Of a stretch of DNA of 56,513 nt, positions 17,028 through 26,576 are shown piece after piece (the first letter of the stretch is position 1; each line of letters starts with the position of its first letter). Both the position numbers and the translations under genes were made by a program. Source of the DNA: Prolixibacteraceae bacterium (GTDB taxonomy: Bacteria; Bacteroidota; Bacteroidia; Bacteroidales; Prolixibacteraceae); contig JAQICD010000054.1 in NCBI GenBank assembly GCA_027858715.1, positions 1 through 56,513 on the forward strand, in the 5' to 3' direction. The notes beneath the pieces were generated by a model. The model saw only the letters and a list, made by a program, of their open reading frames with translations. It was not told where the DNA came from and did not search any database.

Positions 17028-18083
17028 TTAAAATTTATATGCGCAACTGAGCGAAACTCCAATATTCAGTTTAATGCGATGGTGAATAATGTAATGAACA
17101 TCTTCGATTACACCGACGCCAAAAATCAATCCGCTTTTATCGCGTTGATTAAAGGTAACTCTTTGTGTAAACGAGGTATTCATGTATAATATTTCTTCGA
17201 GTTTATGAGCGCTTGTGTCCATGTCTTTCCAGTTGTTAATACCAAAAAGCAACACAATTTTGTTGTCGAAAAGCCACCGGTCGTTAAGCCGGTAATTCCA
17301 TCTGCGGATATCGCGCCCGAAAGCAATTGCTCGCACATTGGGGTGTTCTACATAGCGCATCATGCGTATGCTTCGGTTGAAAATGGTGCTCCCTTCGGGT
17401 TCCGAAAACCACAGCGCTGCATCGATGCCCCAAAACCGCAGTCCTGCAAAAAACTCTGTTTCTACGTAGAAGTTTTGCCCTGCTGGGGGAGAGCCACGCC
17501 TGAAGCGGGGTACGCTCCCGGCTATCATTGTGTCGAGACCATGGCCGATTGCATGCAGGTCGCTGGTGAATTTTTCCCCCCAGTTCTGAATGACGTTCAC
17601 ATAAGCGGTTTCGTCTGTGGCTTTTCTGTTTTGAGTTGTGGTTTGTTCGTAATATAAAGTGCCAGTTGTAGCCGGGGCACCTGTTTCCTGAATTCCTATT
17701 GAAGCATACAATTTATACTGGTTTTTAAACATCGACGAAGTTCTTTCGATGTTAAACTGCTGTATGTCGATATCGAAAGCCGAAGTTTCGGATGTAGGCG
17801 TCGATAGTTGTTTTTGTATTATGCTGCTAAGAGGCTTAGTGGTTTGAACAACCTGGTCAACTGGGAAAATCAGCAGCTTTTTTTCTTCGTAAACCGATAA
17901 AAGTTTAGGCGAACAATTGCGGTTATCGTTCACAGTCTTGATGTTTGCCGACGATCGGGTAGTGTCGGGAAACCATACAGAAACCGTCAGCGTATCGGCA
18001 ACCCATTGTTGTGCCGATGTGGTTTTGCATCCAAAAGCAGCTAAAATGATTAGTGCAACGATTATTTGTTTGAGTTTTTTCAT
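17028..18083 (-). CDS. lipoprotein or secreted protein of unknown family, partner of the TonB receptor
   Basis: 351 residues that I do not recognise. The N-terminus is a signal peptide with a lipobox-like LAAFGC (Cys19), then a Ser/Thr-rich region. The C-terminal part has alternating hydrophobic strands (FYVETEFFAGLRFWGIDAA, IVLLFGINNW, LIFGVGVIEDVHYI) and ends in SLSCAYKF, an aromatic terminus as in outer-membrane barrel proteins. It may be a small barrel or a surface lipoprotein. It lies upstream of the TonB receptor with an eight-base gap and downstream of the methyltransferase with a 42-base gap, all on the minus strand. Confidence 0.65.
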   Translation of the reverse strand: MKKLKQIIVALIILAAFGCKTTSAQQWVADTLTVSVWFPDTTRSSANIKTVNDNRNCSPKLLSVYEEKKLLIFPVDQVVQTTKPLSSIIQKQLSTPTSETSAFDIDIQQFNIERTSSMFKNQYKLYASIGIQETGAPATTGTLYYEQTTTQNRKATDETAYVNVIQNWGEKFTSDLHAIGHGLDTMIAGSVPRFRRGSPPAGQNFYVETEFFAGLRFWGIDAALWFSEPEGSTIFNRSIRMMRYVEHPNVRAIAFGRDIRRWNYRLNDRWLFDNKIVLLFGINNWKDMDTSAHKLEEILYMNTSFTQRVTFNQRDKSGLIFGVGVIEDVHYIIHHRIKLNIGVSLSCAYKF

Positions 18084-18125
18084 GTTATATGCCGGGTGAA
18101 ATCATTCGGTATAATGAAATGCCTG

Positions 18126-18761
18126 TCATGTGCTAAAAATAATTAATTTTTCGTGGACTGAAACAGATACGAAGTCAAATGTTTCGCGTATCCAATCTAA
18201 TGCTTTACGGTGGTATAAGAAAACATGGGTGTTGTCGTCTTTATATTTCCAGCTTTTAAACTCAATTGAATCGTGGTATAATGTGGTCATACAATATAGT
18301 TTTCCTCCCGGTTTAAGTAGTTTTCTTAACAAAGCGAATTCGTCGTCTGGATTGAAAAAATGTTCCATCACCTCGCAACAAACAATGTAGTTGTATTTTT
18401 CTTCGAGTAACTCAGGGCGAAACTCAAAAAATGGGTCGTAGGTTTTAATGTTGAAGTTGTTGTCCTTAAGTATTTTGGCTATAACAGGTCCGGTGCCGGC
18501 ACCAAAATCGAGTCCGGTATCCGAAGGTGTATAATTATTCAGAATGGTATTGCTTATTGGGCTTACAAATTTTTGATAGTTAATATCGTTTACATCATTG
18601 TTGTGTTGTAAGTATCGTTCGCGTTCATCATTTTTTGAAGGTAAAAATTCTCTTCCAACAAATAACGATTGACAATTCGTACATTGGTAATAATCTGTTT
18701 TTCTATAATGGTATTTCTGATTTGAATTTGCTTTGCAAAGAGGGCATTTGGGTTGAGCCAT
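18126..18761 (-). CDS. zinc-ribbon class I SAM methyltransferase
   Basis: About 211 residues. The N-terminus holds a zinc-ribbon-like motif (CPLCKAN ... YYQCTNCQSLF), followed by a SAM-binding domain with GLDFGAGTGPVIAKIL (motif I) and YNYIVCCEVMEHFFNPDDEF. This is the layout of small-molecule or sugar methyltransferases that carry a ribbon in front (ubiquinone/MPBQ-type fold). I start it at the ATG at 18759-18761 because the longer frame would run into the pectate lyase gene and the ribbon should be N-terminal. Substrate unknown. Confidence 0.8.
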   Translation of the reverse strand: MAQPKCPLCKANSNQKYHYRKTDYYQCTNCQSLFVGREFLPSKNDERERYLQHNNDVNDINYQKFVSPISNTILNNYTPSDTGLDFGAGTGPVIAKILKDNNFNIKTYDPFFEFRPELLEEKYNYIVCCEVMEHFFNPDDEFALLRKLLKPGGKLYCMTTLYHDSIEFKSWKYKDDNTHVFLYHRKALDWIRETFDFVSVSVHEKLIIFST

Positions 18762-18819
18762 AAATATGATATTTAAAATATTTATCAGAGTGTTTTGTGG
18801 TGCAAAATGAGAGTTCGTT

Positions 18820-19923
18820 TCACTGTTTTTTCCATTCGCTATATTTCGAAAGAACCTGTTCAGGCCAAAACCCGTACCAGTCGTACCCAATTCTTCGATC
18901 GAAAGGAATAGAATCGAGCGAAAACACGACTTCGCCACTTCTGCGACACAAAAAAGGTTCGCTGTTTTCCAGATCGTAATACCTGGCCCATACCGGTTTG
19001 GCATTCTCGTCGGGTACAAATTCCCGGTCGAAATTAACAGTCGTTTGGTGATAAGGTCTTTCGGCGATTGAAATAGTTGCGTACCGGTACCCGGTAATTT
19101 TTGAACGTTCAAACCATTCCACGGCCGATCTTATGGCTTCTTTTACTGGCTGGTCGGGGTTTGGTATTTCCATCAGAAACAGAACAACATCGCTGCTTTC
19201 GCGGACAGTTATTGAGGGTAGTTCGTAACTGCGTCCCTGTACAGGTTGGTAGGTAAGCGGGTCGTGTTGCTGGCACCAGGCTGTTTTTGTCCCATCAACT
19301 TCAATCTGGCTTTTAAGAATTACCAGCAGGCCTTTCTTATATGCCGAAACAAGTTTCTGGCGGGTTGTATTGTCCAGCCAGTCGTAAATTTCCTTTTCAG
19401 TTTTAACATCTAATAGTAGTTTCATTATGCCGGTCATTACATCATCGTTAAATGTGATGGCAGGGGCATCCCATCCGCGCCAACCACCACCAGGAAACTG
19501 GGTTTCTAAAATGTAGTTGAATCCTTTTAATGCTGCCGTTTTGTACTTCTCAATTTTGGAATAATGATATACTGCCGCGAGATATTCGATTTGCGGAAAG
19601 GTATTTCTATTATCGAACGTGCTTCGCTGGTAGCGTTCAGTAAGCGAATTGATTACCGAATCGGGGGTAATTTTGGCCAGCCAGTCGATGTTTTTTGGCC
19701 AGCCACCATCTTCGTTTTGGTAGGCCAGTAAATTATCGGCAATGCCAATTACATCGTTTGTGTCGAGCCGTTCGTTGCTTCGTATTTCGCTGTATAATTC
19801 CCAGTGGTGAATTCCATCTTCGAAACCCGAAAGGTCGATGTAGGGGATATTATTCTCATTCGCTTGGTTGGTACATGATGAAATAATAATTGACAAAACA
19901 AATACAGATAGAAATACGCGCAT
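18820..19923 (-). CDS. PL10-family pectate lyase, lipoprotein
   Basis: 367-residue lyase that splits polygalacturonate by beta-elimination. N-terminal lipoprotein signal (VLSIIISSCTNQ), then the (alpha/alpha) toroid typical of PL10: YQNEDGGWPKNIDW, STFDNRNTFPQIEYL, ETQFPGGGWRGWD, and WCQQHDPLTYQP. Length fits the catalytic domain alone. As a lipoprotein it is probably at the cell surface or in the periplasm. It heads a minus-strand run with the methyltransferase, lipoprotein and TonB receptor, and is divergent from the secreted GH43. Confidence 0.88.
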   Translation of the reverse strand: MRVFLSVFVLSIIISSCTNQANENNIPYIDLSGFEDGIHHWELYSEIRSNERLDTNDVIGIADNLLAYQNEDGGWPKNIDWLAKITPDSVINSLTERYQRSTFDNRNTFPQIEYLAAVYHYSKIEKYKTAALKGFNYILETQFPGGGWRGWDAPAITFNDDVMTGIMKLLLDVKTEKEIYDWLDNTTRQKLVSAYKKGLLVILKSQIEVDGTKTAWCQQHDPLTYQPVQGRSYELPSITVRESSDVVLFLMEIPNPDQPVKEAIRSAVEWFERSKITGYRYATISIAERPYHQTTVNFDREFVPDENAKPVWARYYDLENSEPFLCRRSGEVVFSLDSIPFDRRIGYDWYGFWPEQVLSKYSEWKKQ

Positions 19924-20146
19924 GACTTTGTTTTTTTTTGTTTCGCATACAAAATTAACAAGTTGGATGACTTTTGCAGTATGATTTCAGCAGATAAATG
20001 AGATGCCAATTGTCGAATTCTTATTATAATTAGTAGAGTTATTAAACGTTAGGTAACGAATCTGTTTTTATCTTCGCAGCTGTGATTGCAGGAAGTTATT
20101 TTTCCTTTACCAAAACATTTTATAAAATCAGAATAACAGTATAAAT

Positions 20147-22627
20147 ATGAAGCGAACAAATATTTTAACGATAGTTTTTTTAATTCAGATTTTGTTATTT
20201 GCGGTAGTTTCAACAGCGCAGAATAATCTTAGAGTTCAGTATCTTTTTAATACCAATCAGACCGACAACCAGATTATTGTTGACGAAACAGGCAATGGTT
20301 ACAACGGAATGTTGATGAATGGTGCCGAAGTGCAGCGTTTTGGTTCGCTTAATGTATTGCAACTCGAAGGGGATAGTGAATATTTCGATTTTGGAAGCAG
20401 TTTTGGTGAAGTAGTAGCCGGGCTTGAAGATTTTACCATTTCGACATACTTGTTTGTCGATGAAGAAGCTTCGCTTTCGTCTCACGGAAATTTTGTGTGG
20501 TCGTTTTCGAATTCTGTAGATATGGGTTCTGAACAAAATGGTGGACTTTTCTTTAGTGCCAGAGACTCGCGATATACAATTTATAGAACACACTGGACCA
20601 ACGAAGAATCGGTAACTTTGAATCAAAATTTCGAAAAGGGCAGTTGGAAACACATTACTTATACTCAAAATGGACAAACCGGCATTTTATACTACGATGG
20701 AGTTGAAGTACAGCGTGGTAACATAACCATAAAACCATCTGAGCTGGGCGCAACTGCATTTAATTTTATCGGAAGGTCGCCTTATAGCGGCGATGTGTAT
20801 TTGTCGGGTGCTATGTTGTACGACTTCCGAGTTTACAATAAAAGTTTGAATGCCAGTGAATTATCGCAGCTTTTAGAAAACCGGCAGGAACTTGATAATG
20901 CTTTGGCTAAGAGGTATTTATATGAAGCAGCCAACATTGTTATGACTTCATTTGCTGATGTTGTTTTGAGTGATTTGGAGCTGCCCGTTTCAGTTGACGA
21001 TATTTCAATAAGCTGGCAATCGTCAAATCCAAATGTGATTAGTACCAACGGTAAAGTAATACGACCGGATACTGGTTCCGAAGCTATTGATGTAGAGTTG
21101 ACCGCCACTTTTCAAAAAGACGGACAATCAATTTCCGAAACGATAACCGTAACGGTAATGCCGTCGCTAAGTGATGAAGAGTCTGTTCAGACAGATGCCG
21201 GAGATATAACTCTTGAAGGCCGGTTGGAAAATCTTCGTGATGATATCGACTTACCTTCGAAAGGAAATGAAGGATCAATAATTACATGGGCAAGCAGCGA
21301 ACCCGATTATTTGACAAATTCCGGCGAGGTAGTTCAGTTATCTCCAACCGGGGAGGGAAAGAAGCACGTGATTTTAACCGCGACAATATCTAAAGGTGAT
21401 GAAAAGCTGGTACTGACATTTGATGTTTACATAGCCGAAGATGAAGGTTACGACGCTTATTTGTTTACTTATTTTACCGGAAATGGTGCAGGCGAGGAAG
21501 CCATACGTTTTGCTTTGAGTAAGGATGGCTTTAACTACAAGGCTGTAAATAACAACCGGCCAATTATTTCTTCTTCTGCAATCAGCTCAACAGGGGGTGT
21601 GCGCGACCCGCATATACTGCGTGGCGAAGATGGATACTTTTATATGGTTGTAACCGATTTACAGGTTGCTGTTAATGGCTGGAATAACAACCAGGCAATG
21701 GTTTTTCTGAAATCGTCGGATCTGGTGAACTGGAGCCACTCAATTGTGAATATTGCCGATATGTTTCCCGAAATGGAATCGGTTACACGGGTGTGGGCTC
21801 CGCAAACCTTTTACGACGAGCGCGTAGGTAAGTACATGGTTTACTGGTCGATGCTTTTTGATAAAGACAGGGGTACGGCTGAGTATTACGACAAAATTTA
21901 TTATGCTTATGCCAACGACGACTTTACTTCGCTCGAAACGGAACCAATACAGTTGTATTATAGTCCTACAAAACAAGCATGCATTGATGGAGATATTATT
22001 CATTTTGATGGAAAATATCATCTGTTTCATAAAACCGAAGGCAGCGGAAATGGTATAAAAAAGGCTGTTTCAAACACTGTGAGTGGTGGATATGAGCTAT
22101 ACGACAAATACTTGCACCAGACTAACGAAGCTGTTGAAGGCTCGTCGGTTTTTAAGCTGATTAACACCGATACATACATTCTAATGTACGATATGTATAT
22201 GACCGGGAAGTATCAGTTTACCGAAAGCACCGATTTGCTTAATTTTTCGGTAATTGATGAAGAGATTTCCATGGACTTTTGGCCTCGCCATGGTACGGTA
22301 ATGCCAATTACTGCCGAGGAGGCAAACCGTATCTCTCAAAAATGGGACGGGGTTGATTTTATCGAGGTTGACGATACAGGCATCGACGAAAAAGGTGTCG
22401 TTTCAACTTTTAAAGTTTATCCAAATCCGGCCAACAATAAGCTAATTATTCAATCGGATTCACAAATTGATAATGTAAAACTGTATGCTTTGTCGGGTGA
22501 AGTTGTTGCCTGTTTTGAGAACATAAACCAGCTTAGCTTTCAATTTGATGTTTCAGAATATCAGTCCGGAGCGTATATTTTAATGCTGAATGATGTAAAG
22601 GCAGAGTCGGTGTTGATTTCGAGGTAG
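20147..22627 (+). CDS. secreted multidomain GH43 (arabinanase-like) with T9SS sorting domain
   Basis: 826 residues. Signal peptide ~1-25; a LamG/concanavalin-like domain (~28-245) for carbohydrate binding; one or two Ig-like repeats (~265-440, pattern ISWQSSNPNVISTNGKV and ITWASSEPDYLTNSGEV); a GH43 propeller (~445-735) with GVRDPHILRGEDGYFY, RVWAPQTFYDE and CIDGDIIHFDGKYHLFH; and a type A C-terminal sorting domain (FKVYPNPANNKLIIQS to the end). The last implies export by the type IX system. It likely attacks arabinan or arabinoxylan side chains outside the cell. The adjoining pectate lyase supports a pectin/arabinan role, but the specificity is inferred. Confidence 0.88.
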   Translation: MKRTNILTIVFLIQILLFAVVSTAQNNLRVQYLFNTNQTDNQIIVDETGNGYNGMLMNGAEVQRFGSLNVLQLEGDSEYFDFGSSFGEVVAGLEDFTISTYLFVDEEASLSSHGNFVWSFSNSVDMGSEQNGGLFFSARDSRYTIYRTHWTNEESVTLNQNFEKGSWKHITYTQNGQTGILYYDGVEVQRGNITIKPSELGATAFNFIGRSPYSGDVYLSGAMLYDFRVYNKSLNASELSQLLENRQELDNALAKRYLYEAANIVMTSFADVVLSDLELPVSVDDISISWQSSNPNVISTNGKVIRPDTGSEAIDVELTATFQKDGQSISETITVTVMPSLSDEESVQTDAGDITLEGRLENLRDDIDLPSKGNEGSIITWASSEPDYLTNSGEVVQLSPTGEGKKHVILTATISKGDEKLVLTFDVYIAEDEGYDAYLFTYFTGNGAGEEAIRFALSKDGFNYKAVNNNRPIISSSAISSTGGVRDPHILRGEDGYFYMVVTDLQVAVNGWNNNQAMVFLKSSDLVNWSHSIVNIADMFPEMESVTRVWAPQTFYDERVGKYMVYWSMLFDKDRGTAEYYDKIYYAYANDDFTSLETEPIQLYYSPTKQACIDGDIIHFDGKYHLFHKTEGSGNGIKKAVSNTVSGGYELYDKYLHQTNEAVEGSSVFKLINTDTYILMYDMYMTGKYQFTESTDLLNFSVIDEEISMDFWPRHGTVMPITAEEANRISQKWDGVDFIEVDDTGIDEKGVVSTFKVYPNPANNKLIIQSDSQIDNVKLYALSGEVVACFENINQLSFQFDVSEYQSGAYILMLNDVKAESVLISR

Positions 22628-22777
22628 GTAAATTAACCCAGCGTTTTACTAATATGATTAATTACGGATTTGGGGGCAATTGTCAGTCGAGAAGTACTAG
22701 GTTTTTGTGGGCGATAATATTGTTTGTCATAGCGTAAACTGCAATTATTAATATATGCAATTGATTCTCATTCATGT

Positions 22778-23452
22778 CTATCTGTTTAAAATTATCCATA
22801 AGTGAGTCAATTTTATATCACTTGTCTTTCTGTGTGCAATAGATTCTAAAAAACAGGAATCAATATTTGAATCTATTTCGGATAAAGTTTCATCATACTT
22901 CCAAGACTTGTTTGTATTAGCTAAATTTGTTATCCAATTATTAATTGCTGCAAACCAATAACTTGCTTTTTCCTTTTCGATAAAACCAAGTAAACCACAT
23001 TCATTTAAACCTTTGCCGTGCATTTCTGTTTTGTATCTTTCAATGCCTCCGTTATTAGATGTACCAAAAACGTATTCTTTTTCTCTTGTTTTGTCAGGGG
23101 CTGGTAATCGTTTGCATTCAACAGAAAATAGAGATGTATTTGAAACACCTGGTTCATTTGGATAATAATAAAAGTCTGAAAAACCTTTGCTAAGATTGTA
23201 AATATCTCTATACTGACTACTAATGTTAAAAGGATAGTCTTGCTTTCTAATAAAAATTTGTGCTTGTTCAATATAAATTTGAGTTAAATCGTCTTCGTTT
23301 AGATTTTTCTTTTTGTGATAACCTGATGCAATATAAGTTTTGAAATGTGGTACATTCTGTCTCATTGATTTAATAATCAACGAAATGAAATTAGTTTTTG
23401 AAATACTAATTTTTGGCTGTTCATTATTCGATAAATTCTCCTCTGCTATCAT
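22778..23452 (-). CDS. putative restriction endonuclease, PD-(D/E)XK type
   Basis: 224 residues, no clear family name. It carries a likely nuclease core: Asp at about 91 in KGFSDFYYYPNEPG, then, some 20 residues later, Glu-x-Lys in LFSVECKRLPAP (~111-113). This is the spacing of PD-(D/E)XK restriction enzymes. Its ATG overlaps the stop of the upstream methyltransferase gene by four bases (ATGA), so translation is probably coupled. With that partner it would form a two-gene type II-like restriction-modification system. The gene is much richer in A and T than its neighbours. Confidence 0.7.
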   Translation of the reverse strand: MIAEENLSNNEQPKISISKTNFISLIIKSMRQNVPHFKTYIASGYHKKKNLNEDDLTQIYIEQAQIFIRKQDYPFNISSQYRDIYNLSKGFSDFYYYPNEPGVSNTSLFSVECKRLPAPDKTREKEYVFGTSNNGGIERYKTEMHGKGLNECGLLGFIEKEKASYWFAAINNWITNLANTNKSWKYDETLSEIDSNIDSCFLESIAHRKTSDIKLTHLWIILNR

Positions 23453-26370
23453 TCTATTGTAATATTTGAAAAGTCAGAGAAACATTTATCCGCATCACGA
23501 TAAGCAATTAAAGAAAGCCAATATCTGTATTGGTTCGGTTTGACAAAAACAATAGTATCTTTTTGAGGATATAATTTTATTATTCTGTTTACAGATAAGT
23601 GTGCAGAAATTTGATTGTTTGTAAGTCCGGCAATGTTTAATTCAGATAAATCTTTACTAAGTTTCGGCTCTATGTTTTCGCTGTCATACTTGAATACAGT
23701 TGCAATTAATGAATTTTCAAGCTGAACAACATCACTTAATCTAAATTTACGTTTATTATCTTCATAGATGATATTTAATGCTCTAGAAAATTCGATTCCG
23801 AAATTTGACATAACCGATGATAATTTATTTTGCGGTATTTGCTGTAAGGCTTTGGATTTTTCACCGTGAATAAAGAAGTCTCGTTGAAATTCTAAACTAT
23901 CATCAATTACTTTTAAATCAAAATCCGAGAATGAAAATCCATCTTCAATAAATGGAAGATTTTTAAAATCTTTTAATAGAAAGGTATTATTTCTATTAAT
24001 GAGCGTTTCAGAACTTGTTGCAAGGAAATAGAATTTATAAAAATTGTAATTTGCTTCAAATGAGCTATAAATATTGTTTAATAGAACGATATCGTTTTTT
24101 AAAGATTTTATTGAAATTAATCTTCTTTTGAAAGAGAATGACTTTTCATTAAAAAATATTGGAAACCTATTCTCTCCAATATTTTCCCAAATTATCAAAT
24201 TCGGAGCAATAAAAGATTCTTTTATAGGGACTTTAGAAAATTTGGTTGATTTGCTCATTTCTGTCAGTAAATCATAACCAATTTCATTTTCATCTATAGC
24301 TTTTGTAGGCAAAAAAGGAATTTCATAAATATGTTCAGGAGTTAAGTTTTTTTTACTTCCTATTTCAAAACCTTCCTCAACAATACTATTATTTTCAAGC
24401 AAAAAATTTTTCAAAATTGTTAGCCCTTGTACTTTTTCAACAAGTTTTTTTATTCTTCCACCTCCAAGTAAATTATTTTTCCAAATAAATTCATTGTTGA
24501 TAGCAGTTTGTCGGTTTACAAAATGTAAATCATAATCATCTATTTCAAAAACAATTCTTTCTTTAGTTGCTCTTGTTCTTCTAAATGTTAAGTGCAAGAT
24601 ATTTTTGCTAAAATCAGGTTTTTCATTTTTAATGAATATTGCTGCCGAAGCTACATCAGCTCCATTATCCCAAAGTGATTTGTTCCTTGCTAAAGCAGTA
24701 AAATCTAAAACCTGAATTGTGTTATAGTTTGAGAACAAGACTTTTTTGTAATCATTAGAAGTGCTATTATATAGCAAGCCCGATGATTTAATAATCAAAC
24801 AAACCAATCCATTTTCTTTTAGAAAACTGAATGATTCCGAAAGAAATTTCAATGCAATTTGTCCTTGTGGTATATTAACTTTTTTGGTTTCTAATTCCCA
24901 AACATTAGAGTAATCTGAAATAGAACCCCTTACAAAAGGCGGATTGCCAATTACCAAATCAAACTTTTTATTTTTTATGGATTTACATTCAAAAAAATCT
25001 GAATGAATTAAATTTTCCTCTGTTAAATCATCAAATCTTAACTCGTTAAGGACTTTTAAAGGATTTAATTCATTACATAACGCTAAACTTAAACTAAAAG
25101 AGGCTAATCTTACAGCCTGTTCTTCTTTATCTACTCCGTATATATTTTTCAATATTGATTTTAAATCATTAATATCAGGAGTAGCCATTTTGTTTTGAAG
25201 TCTCCAAATCTGAACCAACCGTTTAAATGCAATAACTAAAAAAATGCCTGAACCACAAGCTGGGTCTAATATTGTATAGTTTCTTAAGTCAAAATCTTTA
25301 TACTTTTTCAACGGAATACATTCATCAACTAACAATTTGGCTAAATGAGAAGGAGTATAATATAAACCCTTTTCTTGCTTATTTTCCCCTAAAAACTCCT
25401 CATATAAACGACTAATCAGCTCAACAGGAATTAATTTAAACTCGAAATATCTCCAATCGTGAAAACCTAATTCTTGTTGTGGCGAACCTAAACTTGTTTT
25501 ATCAGCAGCTAATAAGTCGGCAACAATTGATAAATCTAATGTTATAAGCTGTTTTTGTTCTTCTATTTCCCACTTAAATACATTTCCATTAAAATCTTCA
25601 TTTAAGTCTGAAAGTAGCTCAACAAACTTGCCTTTTTGTCTTAACACTTCATTAAAGGTTGTTGCGTTATTGTATTTCTGAAAATATTTATGTGAAAGTA
25701 ATTTATTGTTGTTGCTGTCGATTCTTTCTTCTAAATATTTTATAAGAATTGCTTGAACAATAATTTTATTGATAATTTCGGGAGATGTATTCTTAAACTT
25801 TTTCCCGAGTTCTGTAGCTACAAAACGAATGTTTTTGATTAATGCGTCATAAGCAGAGTTCTTAAACTTAAATTTATTTTTCAGCTCTTTTTGTTCCCAA
25901 AAAACACCACTTTTGATTTTTATGGCAAATTGTTCGTTATATATCTCGTGAACTTTACCTGTTAATTTCAAATCCCTTATTAAGTATTCGGGCTTGTACT
26001 CTTTAGTTATATGCTTTGTACAGTCAATAATTCTTATTTCAGAATTGTAAAAAACACAAGCCAATGGAGCCTCTCCACTACTCCAAATTTTTGTTTGAAT
26101 TTCAGCTATTTCATTTTCTTTTGCTTCCTCAAAATTTCTGTCTGTGAAATCAAACAAAAAAACTTGCGGTTTGTAGCTGCCATTGAGCTGTCTGCGTATG
26201 TAAACAGCAGAGGCATTTAGTTCTTTTGCTGTTTCTATATGAAACTGAATTTGGGGGGCTGTTAGTTGACTTTCCTGTTTGGTTAAATATAGGCAGTCGT
26301 CTTCTATAGTAAAGCCAAGACAAGCTATAACTTCCTGAAAATCAATACTTATTTCTTTAGTCTTATCCAT
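23449..26370 (-). CDS. N6-adenine DNA methyltransferase of a restriction-modification system
   Basis: About 973 residues. It has the Eco57I/type I-like N6-adenine methylase core: ILDPACGSGIFLVIAFKRL (motif I, ~369) and LVIGNPPFVRG (motif IV NPPF, ~477), preceded by a helical domain with KGLYYTPSHLAKLL. The N-terminal ~200 residues are unassigned and show no clear nuclease motif; the C-terminal ~400 should hold target recognition. I use the ATG at 26368-26370 (MDKTKEISIDFQEV); the frame is open 150 bases further upstream, but that part looks non-coding. The nuclease gene follows directly. AT-rich, probably acquired. Confidence 0.87.
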   Translation of the reverse strand: MDKTKEISIDFQEVIACLGFTIEDDCLYLTKQESQLTAPQIQFHIETAKELNASAVYIRRQLNGSYKPQVFLFDFTDRNFEEAKENEIAEIQTKIWSSGEAPLACVFYNSEIRIIDCTKHITKEYKPEYLIRDLKLTGKVHEIYNEQFAIKIKSGVFWEQKELKNKFKFKNSAYDALIKNIRFVATELGKKFKNTSPEIINKIIVQAILIKYLEERIDSNNNKLLSHKYFQKYNNATTFNEVLRQKGKFVELLSDLNEDFNGNVFKWEIEEQKQLITLDLSIVADLLAADKTSLGSPQQELGFHDWRYFEFKLIPVELISRLYEEFLGENKQEKGLYYTPSHLAKLLVDECIPLKKYKDFDLRNYTILDPACGSGIFLVIAFKRLVQIWRLQNKMATPDINDLKSILKNIYGVDKEEQAVRLASFSLSLALCNELNPLKVLNELRFDDLTEENLIHSDFFECKSIKNKKFDLVIGNPPFVRGSISDYSNVWELETKKVNIPQGQIALKFLSESFSFLKENGLVCLIIKSSGLLYNSTSNDYKKVLFSNYNTIQVLDFTALARNKSLWDNGADVASAAIFIKNEKPDFSKNILHLTFRRTRATKERIVFEIDDYDLHFVNRQTAINNEFIWKNNLLGGGRIKKLVEKVQGLTILKNFLLENNSIVEEGFEIGSKKNLTPEHIYEIPFLPTKAIDENEIGYDLLTEMSKSTKFSKVPIKESFIAPNLIIWENIGENRFPIFFNEKSFSFKRRLISIKSLKNDIVLLNNIYSSFEANYNFYKFYFLATSSETLINRNNTFLLKDFKNLPFIEDGFSFSDFDLKVIDDSLEFQRDFFIHGEKSKALQQIPQNKLSSVMSNFGIEFSRALNIIYEDNKRKFRLSDVVQLENSLIATVFKYDSENIEPKLSKDLSELNIAGLTNNQISAHLSVNRIIKLYPQKDTIVFVKPNQYRYWLSLIAYRDADKCFSDFSNITIE

Positions 26371-26576
26371 TTTGATATTAACCAATAAAAGTAATAAAAT
26401 CTTTGTATTGCAACAATCTAAATTTGATTTTATTTCGTCCAGCATTAAGCCATTTTGTCTTAATTCAATTTTATAAATATAGTATCTGTCTGCTCGTCTG
26501 TATTTTTGAATTTGTTGCAAACTTAAATGTAGTATGCTATATATACAAAATTAATATTTAAAACTGGCATAATTTC

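Noticed and set aside
14783-17657. Several long plus-strand open frames opposite the TonB receptor and lipoprotein genes
   Set aside because: They mirror the coding frames of strong minus-strand genes and have no domain or start-site support.
18762-19112. 5' extension of the methyltransferase overlapping pectate lyase
   Set aside because: It would read out of frame through the end of a clear PL10 gene; the zinc ribbon marks the true N-terminus.
26371-26520. Extended N-terminus of the DNA methyltransferase
   Set aside because: The extra 50 codons are low in coding character; a good ATG with typical N-terminus is at 26370.
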